Below are positions 7,458 through 14,741 of a DNA stretch of 26,190 bases, one piece after another. Within the stretch, counting starts at the first letter, position 1, and every line of letters starts with the position of its first letter. The stretch covers positions 1 through 26,190 of the forward strand of contig CAMDMO010000005.1 of NCBI GenBank assembly GCA_945902255.1, given 5' to 3'. The position numbers were made by a program, and so were the translations under genes. The notes beneath the pieces are model-generated. The model saw nothing but the letters and a program-made list of their open reading frames with translations. It did not search any database and had not been told where the DNA came from. This stretch comes from Rickettsia typhi (GTDB taxonomy: Bacteria > Pseudomonadota > Alphaproteobacteria > Rickettsiales > UBA1997).

Positions 7458-9737
7458 CTACCTTGAGGATTTAATCGAAAGCGTTGACATTAATCTCTCA
7501 ACCGCATCTGGCTGCGCTACAGGGCTTGGTGAAGCTGCAGATTCCGTTGTTGCTGGCGGCACATATTGAAATGGCGTTGCAGGTGGTGATATCACTGGTT
7601 TAAATTTTATTTCAAACCTCGCTGGCGGCAATACAACTTCTAGTCTTTGATCAGCTTCATCAGCTAAGCCAGATGCGGTAGCGGCAACATCTTTTTCTTT
7701 CCTTTGTTTTTTCCCAAATGTAGTTGCCTCCCAATCTTCTCCCTCCAGTGGCTTAGCCTTTTCCACAAGACCAAGTGGATCTACATGTCTTGATAATCTT
7801 TTTGGGACACCATCCCTTCCTTTAACTGGAACATATATCAAATCACCTTTATCTGGATAAACAGACACGGAGCCTTTGTCAATTTCGTCTATAAATGGCT
7901 TGAATGCACTATATAATGCAATAGATCTTTCATCAACTCTCTCTGAAAGCAAATTTTCCGTTGCTCCTCTGGCTAACAATAAAGCAGCCATATCAAGATT
8001 CCCTTTATCAAATGCCTCATGAAGCGCACTAGATTCTTCGTAAAGATAATTTGGATTAGCCCCATTATTTAATAATAACTCAACTATTTTAATATTACCA
8101 TTTCTTGCGGCGCACATAAGAGCATCCTCTGCGGCATCACCCCACTCATCAAAACATGCATTAGCGTTACACCCATTTAATATTAATTCTCGCACCACAT
8201 CTAGATGTCCATTTTCTACCGCTAAATAAAGAGTTGAAGCGCTTGGAACGGCGCCAATAAGAAACAAATCAATCACCATCTCGACATTGCCATTCTTTGC
8301 CGCAACATCTAATGTATTCATTTCCTCACCTTCCTCACCCTCCCCATCTTCACAAAAACATTTATCGTTTAATAGGTTGGGCAAAAGTTCTGGGCATTTT
8401 TCATTCGCAAGAATTAATAACCTATTAAATAATGGTGTGTTATTATTTTCTACCGCAATAAAAATAGCATTTCTTTCACCTTCAAGAGGAAAAAATTCAT
8501 TTCTGTCAAATGCCTTATGCTTCAAATAACCATTTAAATAGCCAACATCACCTATATTTAAAATTTCTTCTATGCCTTCAGTGTAGGGAACTCGGTAGAT
8601 ACTCTCATCCAGCATAAAGCTAGATCCGGCAGCAGCTCCAGATCCACCACCAGCAGCAGCCCCTGCTCCACCACTAAAAAGCGCATCTACAGCATGTGGA
8701 AAAGCGGCGGCACCCAATCTTTCTCTTACTGTTTTCGCATGTTCTAGTGTTTTAACAACGTCAATATGATTTAGCTTGTTCGCAAGACTAATAATTTTGT
8801 CATATAAGTCTAAATTGGCTCCCCTAGATAATAGAGACACAACCAAGTCTACATCTCCATTAATTGAGGCAATGCCAAGTGGGGTACTAATTTCCGCTAC
8901 TAAAGCAATGGGATTTTTTACAGCGTTAGGGGCTTCATAAAAAATCTCTTCAATAGGACGATCACCCATTGTTAAATTTTGGTTTATATCGCGATATTTA
9001 CTAAACAATAAATTATATACATTACTTGACCCTTCAAGAATTGATAAAGCTAGACAATCACACCCTTTCTCATCTGTAACACTTAACATTTCTGTCGCAT
9101 ATCCACCCGAAGATGCTTTACTTAAAAACATTTCACACATTCTTGCATCGTCGTTTCTTGCAGCAATAATTAATGGTGTATCATGGTCACTTGCATGAAA
9201 TTCTACAGTAAAAGCTATGTAATCATCTCCATCATAATGTAAAGCGGCACCTTTCTCTAATAATCTAGATACTATTTTATATCTATTTTTACTTTGTCCC
9301 ATTGCAGCATAAAGCAATGCTTCATATCCAATATCATCAATTTCATATCCAATATCATCATATATAGGCGTATCTTCTTCATGACCTATATAACTTGGAC
9401 TCGTAAGAGAATTTTCCATCTCGATAAAAAAATTAAAGATATCAATATGTCCATATTTTGCGGCTTGCGCTATTGGAAACGGAGTAGGGATATCGTCGCC
9501 ATTTCTAACTCTATTTACCTCGAATCCTCGCCCTATCAATTCTTTAACAATGTCAAGATGTCCGTATTTTGTAGCTATATTTACAGCATTTTGCGGAAAT
9601 CTACTTGGCCTTCCATCAAATTCTTCATAAAAAAGTTTTCCAGGCTCAATACTTGGAGCAAGAGCTTTAACTGAGTCTAAATCGCCTTCTTTTAAAGCTG
9701 TAAAAAATTCTTTTTCTATTTCTGAATTTCCTCTCAC
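7458..9737 (-). CDS. Large ankyrin-repeat protein, candidate secreted effector
   Basis: The 759-residue product has two blocks of ankyrin repeats. Block one (about 1-330) includes AVNIATKYGHLDIVKELIGRG, DTPLIIAARNDDARMCEMFL and TPLGIASINGDVDLVVSLLSRGANL; block two (about 400-600) includes TLDVAAKNGNVEMVIDLF, TLYLAVENGHLDVVRELILNG and ALMCAARNGNIKIVELLLNNGANPN. They are joined by a Gly/Ala/Ser-rich linker at about 352-372. The tail (600-759) is charged, then Pro/Ala/Ser-rich. There is no signal peptide or membrane segment. Ankyrin proteins bind other proteins; in intracellular alphaproteobacteria many are type IV or type I secreted effectors, which here is only inference. The start is a GTG at 9735-9737 with no ribosome site; no better start is near. 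Gly/Ala-rich codons in the linker look GC-richer than neighbouring genes. Confidence 0.88.
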   Translation of the reverse strand: MRGNSEIEKEFFTALKEGDLDSVKALAPSIEPGKLFYEEFDGRPSRFPQNAVNIATKYGHLDIVKELIGRGFEVNRVRNGDDIPTPFPIAQAAKYGHIDIFNFFIEMENSLTSPSYIGHEEDTPIYDDIGYEIDDIGYEALLYAAMGQSKNRYKIVSRLLEKGAALHYDGDDYIAFTVEFHASDHDTPLIIAARNDDARMCEMFLSKASSGGYATEMLSVTDEKGCDCLALSILEGSSNVYNLLFSKYRDINQNLTMGDRPIEEIFYEAPNAVKNPIALVAEISTPLGIASINGDVDLVVSLLSRGANLDLYDKIISLANKLNHIDVVKTLEHAKTVRERLGAAAFPHAVDALFSGGAGAAAGGGSGAAAGSSFMLDESIYRVPYTEGIEEILNIGDVGYLNGYLKHKAFDRNEFFPLEGERNAIFIAVENNNTPLFNRLLILANEKCPELLPNLLNDKCFCEDGEGEEGEEMNTLDVAAKNGNVEMVIDLFLIGAVPSASTLYLAVENGHLDVVRELILNGCNANACFDEWGDAAEDALMCAARNGNIKIVELLLNNGANPNYLYEESSALHEAFDKGNLDMAALLLARGATENLLSERVDERSIALYSAFKPFIDEIDKGSVSVYPDKGDLIYVPVKGRDGVPKRLSRHVDPLGLVEKAKPLEGEDWEATTFGKKQRKEKDVAATASGLADEADQRLEVVLPPARFEIKFKPVISPPATPFQYVPPATTESAASPSPVAQPDAVERLMSTLSIKSSR
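9321..9362 (-). repeat. 21-bp in-frame tandem duplication in the ankyrin gene
   Basis: The plus-strand unit beginning TTCATATCCAATATCATCA occurs twice with a 21-bp period. It encodes a doubled DDIGYE motif (DDIGYEIDDIGYE, about residues 126-138) in a loop between ankyrin repeats. Being a multiple of three, it keeps the frame; near-identity of the copies suggests a recent slip or an actively changing tract. Confidence 0.8.
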
Positions 9738-9793
9738 AAGATTATTTAAAAAAAATTAATTAAACCGCCCCACAACGCAAGTTAAGATATTTT

Positions 9794-10420
9794 TTAACCT
9801 GAATTGGTATTAATAGATTTAACCAACATTTCAATCGCTCTTTTCTCTCCATTTGGATGATCCCAAACATAGGAAACTATGGCTAGAAAATCAGCGCCGG
9901 CTTTAACAATTGGAGAGCAATTTTCAGCGGTAATTCCCCCTATTGCAACTATTGGCAAATCAGTTAATTCGTTGCACCAACTAATGATTTCAACAGTTGG
10001 CTTTCCTTGAGAATTTTTAGTTTTACTAGGAAAAAAAGTTCCAAAAGAAAGATAATCAGCTCCTTGCTCAGCAGCTTCTATCGCCAGATGACGAGAGTCA
10101 TAACAACTAGCACCAATGATGAAATTTTTTGGCGTATTTTTTCTAATTTCTTTAATTATTCCATCTTCAGCACCCAAATGAACCCCGCCAGCACCTATTT
10201 CTAGGGCTATTTCATAAAAATCATTAAGTAAAAAAAGGCAATTATTTTCATCGCAAATTTTTTTTAATTCTTTAGCGATTTTAACAACTTCAGTTTTTTC
10301 ATAGTCTTTAAGGCGCAGTTGAAATGCTGGAATTAAGCCAGTTTCCAGCGCTGATGAAAGTTTGGCAGAGAATGTTTTTATTTCGATTTTTGGCGGGCTG
10401 ATTAGATATATTTTGGTCAT
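9794..10420 (-). CDS. thiE: Thiamine-phosphate synthase
   Basis: ThiE joins hydroxymethylpyrimidine diphosphate to the thiazole phosphate to give thiamine monophosphate. The 208 residues cover a full TIM barrel. Recognisable strands are FQLRLKDY (diphosphate-contacting Arg/Lys), LFLLNDFYEIALEIGAGGVHLGAEDG, IGASCYDSRHLAIEAAEQGADYLSFGTFFPSKTK and PIVAIGGITAENCSPIVKAGAD. In most homologues the second block reads NDR or ND followed by D; here the residue after ND is Phe, so one usual side chain is missing. TenI, a regulatory relative, is an alternative, but the SKTK phosphate loop favours ThiE. It starts just downstream of a long repeat region and lies 56 bp upstream of the ankyrin gene on the same strand. 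Confidence 0.88.
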   Translation of the reverse strand: MTKIYLISPPKIEIKTFSAKLSSALETGLIPAFQLRLKDYEKTEVVKIAKELKKICDENNCLFLLNDFYEIALEIGAGGVHLGAEDGIIKEIRKNTPKNFIIGASCYDSRHLAIEAAEQGADYLSFGTFFPSKTKNSQGKPTVEIISWCNELTDLPIVAIGGITAENCSPIVKAGADFLAIVSYVWDHPNGEKRAIEMLVKSINTNSG

Positions 10421-10448
10421 GGTTTAAATCTTAAAAGAGGTTATAAAT

Positions 10449-10606
10449 GCCAGTTCGCCGATACAAAACCCTCGAAACTCGTCATCCTTGGGCCGAAGGG
10501 TTAGAGGATCTCGTGAATTTGACTTGGAGGTTCTAAACTCAGGAGATCCTCGAAGCTTCGCTTCAAGGATGACGGGCTTAATATGTTTTTTATCGGCGGA
10601 ACTGGC
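10449..10606. repeat. Palindromic intergenic element, copy 2
   Basis: A 158-bp inverted repeat of the same family as 7280-7427. The outer arms are GCCAGTTCGCCGAT (10449-10462) and ATCGGCGGAACTGGC (10592-10606), which match apart from one missing base. The inner arms are CGTCATCCTTG (10480-10490)/CAAGGATGACG (10564-10574) and GAGGATCTC (10504-10512)/GAGATCCTC (10543-10551). A side hairpin GAAGC-TTC-GCTTC sits in the right arm at about 10552-10564. The CGTCATCCTTG and GAGGATCT cores are shared with copy 1 while the outer arms have diverged in a paired way. Confidence 0.85.
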
Positions 10607-10618
10607 GTTTAAAAATTT

Positions 10619-11135
10619 GTCACTCCGTTGCAAAAGTTTTCACTCCGTTGCAAAAGTGTTAACCCATTGCAAAAGTGTTAACCATTGCAAAAGCGTTAAC
10701 CCATTGCAAAAGTGTTAACCCGTTACCAAAGTGTTAACCCGTCGCCAAAGCGTCACTCATTGCAAAAGCGTCACTCCATTGCAAAAGCGTCACTCCGTTG
10801 CCAAAGTGTCACCCCGTCGCATGACGGGGTCCATTTCGTCAGGATCTCAATTTTAAATTAAGTTGAGAATTTGCGACCAGAGATGGACCCCGTCATGCGA
10901 CGGGGTGACACTTTGGCAACGGAGTGACAACTTTTGCAATGAGTGACGCTTTGGCGACGGGTTAACACTTTTGCAATGGGTTGACACTTTTTGCGACGGT
11001 TTGACACCTTGGCGACGTGGTAACAACTTTGGCGACCGTTATAATGACTTTTACGATTAGATGACAACTTTTTAAAATATAACAACTTAAAAAATGTATA
11101 ACAGTTTAAAAAGTGTATAGCAGCTTAAAATAGTA
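10619..11135. repeat. Giant inverted foldback of 19-bp tandem repeats
   Basis: The left arm has about ten head-to-tail units of 18-20 bp, consensus near GTGTTAACCCATTGCAAAA or its variant GCGTCACTCCGTTGCCAAA, from 10619 to 10805. The right arm carries the same units in inverted order from about 10911, eight clear and then about four AT-rich decayed ones (for example TATAACAGTTTAAAAAGTG) up to the ftsZ stop. The arms meet in a perfect 46-bp inverted repeat, 10789-10834 against 10883-10928, with a 48-nt centre. Each perfect arm contains its own hairpin CCCCGTC-GCAT-GACGGGG. Within units, GTTAAC and TTGCAA are themselves palindromes. There are no unique spacers, so it is not a CRISPR array. Confidence 0.9.
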
Positions 11136-11140
11136 AATAA

Positions 11141-12898
11141 CTACTTCTTTCTTCTAAAAAATGCCGGAACATTTAGAATATCATCTTCAATTTTATTACC
11201 ACTTTCAGTAACTTCTTCATCGTCAAAAACCGTTGCACCAAAAAATTCGCGACGCTTTTTTTCAGCGGCTTTTGATTTTGTATCTAAAATTTCTGGCTCT
11301 TCTGCGCCTTCATCATCTAAAATTGATAATTTTTTAGTCGAAGATTTTTTAGTTGGTTTTAACTTTACTTCTTCAACTTCTATTTCAATTTCCATTTCTT
11401 CTTCTGGCTGTTTTTCAACTTCATTTTTATTTTTTGAAGAACTCATAAAGTTAAATAAGCTAAATCCAGAACCTTCCTTTTTTTCTTTACGGGCAGTTTT
11501 TTTCTCAGCTTTTGGAACAATCGTTTTTTTGATTTCAATTTTTTCTTCAATATATTCTTCTACAACTTCTTCATAATCATCTTCATCATCAGCTTCTGCA
11601 GCAAAAAAACTCGCTTGATTAAAAGTATTTTTTTCAGATTTAGAATCTCTTTTTTCAGCAAAATTTTCTTCTCCATAGCTAGGATTAGCTTCTTTTAAGT
11701 AAGTTTTTTTAGGTTTAAAATTTACATCACTAATTTCTTCAATTTCGTCAATTTCTGGCTTAAAAGAAGATCCGGTATCAAAGAAACTTTTATTGCCAGA
11801 AATTGTAGCGCTTTCATTTTTACTATCAGAAACGCTAATTTTAAATCTGCTTGGCTCGTGACTTTCATGCGATCTAAGTGAATCGCGCTTGAACTCTTCA
11901 ATATCAATTCCAGTTGCAACAACTGAAATTCTAATTCTTCCTTTCATATCTTCATTAAAAGCAGAACCAAAAATAATATTAGCATTTGGATCAACTTCTT
12001 TTTTAATTGCATTCACCGCCATATCAGCTTCAAATAGCGTCATATCAGGGCCGCCGGTCATATTTACTAAAACACCTTTCGCACCTTTGATTGAAATATC
12101 ATCAAGTAAAGGATTAGAAATAGCGGCTTCGCAAGCTGCAATAGCACGATTTTCACCAGTTGCTTCTCCGGTTCCCATCATTGCTTTACCCATTTTTGTC
12201 ATGATAGTTCTAATATCAGCAAAATCTAAGTTTACTAAACCCGGCATGGTTATTAAATCTGTAACTCCGCGAACACCGGCGTGTAAAACATCGTCAGCCA
12301 TTTTAAAGGCAGATTCAAAAGTTGTATGTTCGTTAGCAATTCTAAATAAATTTTGATTTGGAATAACGATTAAAGTATCAACATATTTTTTTAGCTCTTC
12401 AATACCACTAATCGCTGTTTCCATGCGATATTTTCCTTCGAAGTGAAATGGTTTTGTAACTACACCAACAGTTAAGATATCTCTTTCGCGTGCAAGTTTT
12501 GCAATCACTGGAGCAGCTCCAGTTCCGGTTCCGCCACCCATACCAGCGGCGATAAAAACCATGTTACTTCCTTCTAAAAATCTTTCAATTTCTTCAACAT
12601 TTTCTTCGGCAGCAGCGCGTCCGCGATCAGGAAAAGAACCGGCTCCTAGACCTCTAGTTGTTTTTAATCCAAGTTGAATACGATTTTCTGCCACAGAATT
12701 AGCTAAAGCCTGAGCATCAGTATTTGCCGCAATAAATTCAACACCTTCAAGATTAGCGCGAATCATGTTGTTAATGGCATTTCCACCGGCGCCACCAACT
12801 CCAAAAATTGTAATTTTTGGTTTAAGAAGCTCTGGGTGAGGAATATCGATTTTTAGAGACATAGTAGATGAACTTTTTGATTTTTTAGTTGGTTTCAT
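11141..12898 (-). CDS. ftsZ: Cell division protein FtsZ with long charged linker
   Basis: This tubulin-like GTPase polymerises at mid-cell to form the division ring. The globular domain begins at about residue 27 (ITIFGVGGAGGNAINNMI); the GTP loop GGGTGTG is at 121-127, and the catalytic T7 loop NLDFADIRTIM follows further on. From about 345 to 570 there is a long linker, first Ser/Asn-rich, then alternating Glu- and Lys-rich runs, and the end DILNVPAFFRRKK is the conserved peptide that in other bacteria binds FtsA or ZipA. At 585 residues it is much longer than the roughly 380-400 typical of E. coli, owing to the linker. The start at 12898 adds 12 basic/Ser residues; an internal ATG at 12859 (MSLKIDIP) is an alternative. 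No ftsA or ftsQ is adjacent; the gene ends directly at the foldback. Confidence 0.97.
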   Translation of the reverse strand: MKPTKKSKSSSTMSLKIDIPHPELLKPKITIFGVGGAGGNAINNMIRANLEGVEFIAANTDAQALANSVAENRIQLGLKTTRGLGAGSFPDRGRAAAEENVEEIERFLEGSNMVFIAAGMGGGTGTGAAPVIAKLARERDILTVGVVTKPFHFEGKYRMETAISGIEELKKYVDTLIVIPNQNLFRIANEHTTFESAFKMADDVLHAGVRGVTDLITMPGLVNLDFADIRTIMTKMGKAMMGTGEATGENRAIAACEAAISNPLLDDISIKGAKGVLVNMTGGPDMTLFEADMAVNAIKKEVDPNANIIFGSAFNEDMKGRIRISVVATGIDIEEFKRDSLRSHESHEPSRFKISVSDSKNESATISGNKSFFDTGSSFKPEIDEIEEISDVNFKPKKTYLKEANPSYGEENFAEKRDSKSEKNTFNQASFFAAEADDEDDYEEVVEEYIEEKIEIKKTIVPKAEKKTARKEKKEGSGFSLFNFMSSSKNKNEVEKQPEEEMEIEIEVEEVKLKPTKKSSTKKLSILDDEGAEEPEILDTKSKAAEKKRREFFGATVFDDEEVTESGNKIEDDILNVPAFFRRKK

Positions 12899-13016
12899 TG
12901 ATAGCTAAATTTTAAAAAAATTATGGTAGAGATATTTTATAACTCTTTTTTAACAAGTGAAAAAATAATCTGCAATTTGTTTGGTATAAATATTTTTATT
13001 GCCGAATTGATATTTA

Positions 13017-14396
13017 CTAAGAAAGCAATAAAGCAGCCAATCCTAAAAAAACCAAAAAAGAAAAAGCGTCGGTTATAGTAATTAAAAATACTCCCGATGA
13101 AATTGCTGGGTCAAACTTCATTTTATGCAAAAGAAGTGGAATCATAGAGCCAAAAAAACCACCAATTACAACTGTGGTAAAAATTGCCACTGCAAAAACT
13201 AAACTTAGCTGCAAATCATGTTGCCATAAATATGAGGTAATCATTGCAATCATTGCTAAAACAAATCCATTAAATGATCCAACTAAAACTTCTTTTACTA
13301 ATATTTTTAAAGCACCAACATTACTTATTTCTTTAGTTGCAATTGCGCGCACCAATATTGTTAAAGCCTGCGTTCCAGCATTGCCTGCAAGTGATGCAAC
13401 AATTGGCATTAAAACAGCAAGTGCTACAATTTTTTGAATTTGATTGGAAAAAATTGCAATAATTATTACCGCAAGTGAGCTAGTCATTAAGCTAGTTAAT
13501 AGCCAAGGAACCCTAGATTTAGCAGTGGCAAATGATGATGAATGAAAGTTAGCGTCATGCACACCACCAAGTAATAATATATCTTCTTCCGCTTCTTCTT
13601 GTAAAATATCGATAATGTCATTGGCGTAAATAACGCCAACTAGCGTTCCTTTTTCATTTGTAACAGGTGCGTAAGTAAGGGAATATTTACTAAAAATTTG
13701 CGCCGCTTCTTCTTTATCCATATTTACCGAAAGCGCTTTCAAATCATCATCTTCCATGATTTGAGACATTAAAATATGTTTTTTATTTTTTAAAATTTTA
13801 CTAATCATCACTTCTGAAATTGGATGAAAATTATCATCAACTAAAATTAAATAGTGAAAATCATCGGGCAAATTTGGAGTGTTTTGTAAGTGATATGTTG
13901 CTTGAGCGACGCTCCAATCTTTCTGCACTGCAATAAAATTTTGCTGCATCAAACGACCAACTGAATTTTCTGGGTAAGAAAGAGCTTCTTCAATTTCACT
14001 TCTTTTTTCTTCAGAAACCAAATGTAAAATTTGATTACGACCATCATCTTCTAGGGTTTCAATAACCTGCACCGCATCGTCAATTTCTAGCTGTCCAATG
14101 AATTTCGCACTATCTTTAGTTCCTAAAAATTCTATGACTTCATTTTTTAGATCATCACTAATGTAAGTTAAAATTTCTGGATCAATTTTATCAGAAACGA
14201 TTGAGACTAATTTTATTCTTTGATCAAAGGCAAGTGAAGATAAAAAATCAGCTTGATCTGCTGGGTGAAGTTCTAAGAAGAGCTTTGAAACTTGACTAGT
14301 TAGGTCGTTAGCAAGTGAGTTAAGAATTCTGGCTCTGATATTTTGATCAATTCCAAACTCAGATTCATGATTTTCGTGTTTTTTATCGATAGCCAT
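13017..14396 (-). CDS. mgtE: Magnesium transporter MgtE
   Basis: MgtE is an inner-membrane Mg2+ channel gated by cytoplasmic Mg2+. I chose the ATG at 14394-14396 (MAIDKKHEN, 459 residues); the frame runs up to a TTG at 14453, but that extension has no family character. The order of domains is as in the family: an N-terminal helical domain (to about 120, with LELHPADQADFLSSL), two CBS domains (about 125-245, ending GTLVGVIYANDIIDIL) and five membrane helices (about 270-459) with the pore signature SLAGNAGTQALTILVRAIA and final ITDAFSFLVFLGLA. It sits 118 bp upstream of ftsZ on the same strand. No M-box riboswitch is recognisable upstream, where there is repeat DNA instead. Confidence 0.95.
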   Translation of the reverse strand: MAIDKKHENHESEFGIDQNIRARILNSLANDLTSQVSKLFLELHPADQADFLSSLAFDQRIKLVSIVSDKIDPEILTYISDDLKNEVIEFLGTKDSAKFIGQLEIDDAVQVIETLEDDGRNQILHLVSEEKRSEIEEALSYPENSVGRLMQQNFIAVQKDWSVAQATYHLQNTPNLPDDFHYLILVDDNFHPISEVMISKILKNKKHILMSQIMEDDDLKALSVNMDKEEAAQIFSKYSLTYAPVTNEKGTLVGVIYANDIIDILQEEAEEDILLLGGVHDANFHSSSFATAKSRVPWLLTSLMTSSLAVIIIAIFSNQIQKIVALAVLMPIVASLAGNAGTQALTILVRAIATKEISNVGALKILVKEVLVGSFNGFVLAMIAMITSYLWQHDLQLSLVFAVAIFTTVVIGGFFGSMIPLLLHKMKFDPAISSGVFLITITDAFSFLVFLGLAALLLS

Positions 14397-14465
14397 ATTT
14401 GATTTGGAATTTGTGTTTGGGTATATAAAAACTCTGGCGCTAGTTGTTATCAAGCAAGGGTAAAA

Positions 14466-14490
14466 TCACACTTCGACAAGCTCAGTGTGA
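14466..14490. repeat. Hairpin with conserved TCGACAAGCTC loop, copy A
   Basis: TCACACT (14466-14472) pairs perfectly with AGTGTGA (14484-14490) around the 11-nt loop TCGACAAGCTC. The same loop with a different, still matching stem recurs at 15892-15916. It lies about 70 bp upstream of the chosen mgtE start. Confidence 0.8.
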
Positions 14491-14509
14491 CATCGAGGAT
14501 TGTTTTAAC

Positions 14510-14574
14510 GCCAATTCAAGATAAAAAATCTATCAATCCTCGTCATCCCTTGGCTTGAAGGTTTAGCATATCTC
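14510..14574. repeat. Half copy of the palindromic element (copy 3, left arm only)
   Basis: GCCAATTC (14510-14517) followed by CGTCATCCCTTGG and GAAGGTTTAG then ATCTC matches the left arm of the elements at 7280 and 10449 in order and spacing. The right arm is missing; the sequence runs at once into a different palindrome at 14585. It looks like a decayed or interrupted copy. Confidence 0.6.
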
Positions 14575-14584
14575 TTCGAAGCCT

Positions 14585-14698
14585 CAGCTGGGTGTGGTTT
14601 GTAACCGCGCCCATTCACCTCATGCAAAAAATTTAAATCTATAATTGTTTAAATATTGCATGAAATATTAGGGCGGAGTTACAAACTCCGCCCAGCTG
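14585..14698. repeat. Nested palindrome with paired GGGCGGAGTT-type hairpins
   Basis: A 114-bp foldback: CAGCTGGG... (14585-14612) matches the reverse complement of 14671-14698 at 23 of 28 positions, and inside it TCATGCAA pairs with TTGCATGA and ATTTAAA with TTTAAAT. Each outer arm is also a hairpin. The right one is GGGCGGAGTT-ACA-AACTCCGCCC (perfect 10-bp stem). The left one, GGGTGTGGTT-TGT-AACCGCGCCC, keeps ten pairs if two G-T (G-U) pairs are allowed. It lies between pntAA and mgtE and may end the pntAA transcript, although no T-run follows. Confidence 0.8.
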
Positions 14699-14741
14699 CG
14701 AGACTATATAAATATCCGTCTAAAACATCTATAATAAGGTT

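Larger units (their letters stand above)
10421..11140. other. 720-bp gene-free region filled by repeats
   Basis: No credible gene lies between thiE and ftsZ. The stretch holds palindromic element copy 2 (10449-10606) and, directly next to it, a roughly 515-bp foldback built from 19-bp units (10619 to about 11135). The short open frames here consist wholly of repeat sequence and have no codon signature. Both flanking genes point left, so transcripts leaving ftsZ would run through the whole foldback. Confidence 0.85.

Noticed and set aside
7240..7569. 109-codon plus-strand frame between aroC and the ankyrin gene
   Set aside because: It crosses the palindromic element and then the antisense strand of the ankyrin C-terminus; no start signal or domain.
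10619..10820. Regular short repeats that could suggest a CRISPR array
   Set aside because: The units are directly adjacent with no unique spacers, they are mirrored in an inverted arm, and no cas gene is present.
10424..11085. Open frames on both strands between thiE and ftsZ (69, 76 and 75 codons)
   Set aside because: They translate repeat units over and over (for example HCKSVNHCKSVNP) and have no homologue-like features; the DNA is fully explained by the palindrome and the foldback.
11889..12356. 155-codon plus-strand frame inside ftsZ
   Set aside because: It is the antisense shadow of the conserved ftsZ core; low-complexity Ser/Ile/Ala-rich translation with no family character.
14397..14453. 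19-residue extension of MgtE from a TTG
   Set aside because: It reaches toward repeat DNA and the ATG at 14396 gives the normal family N-terminus.
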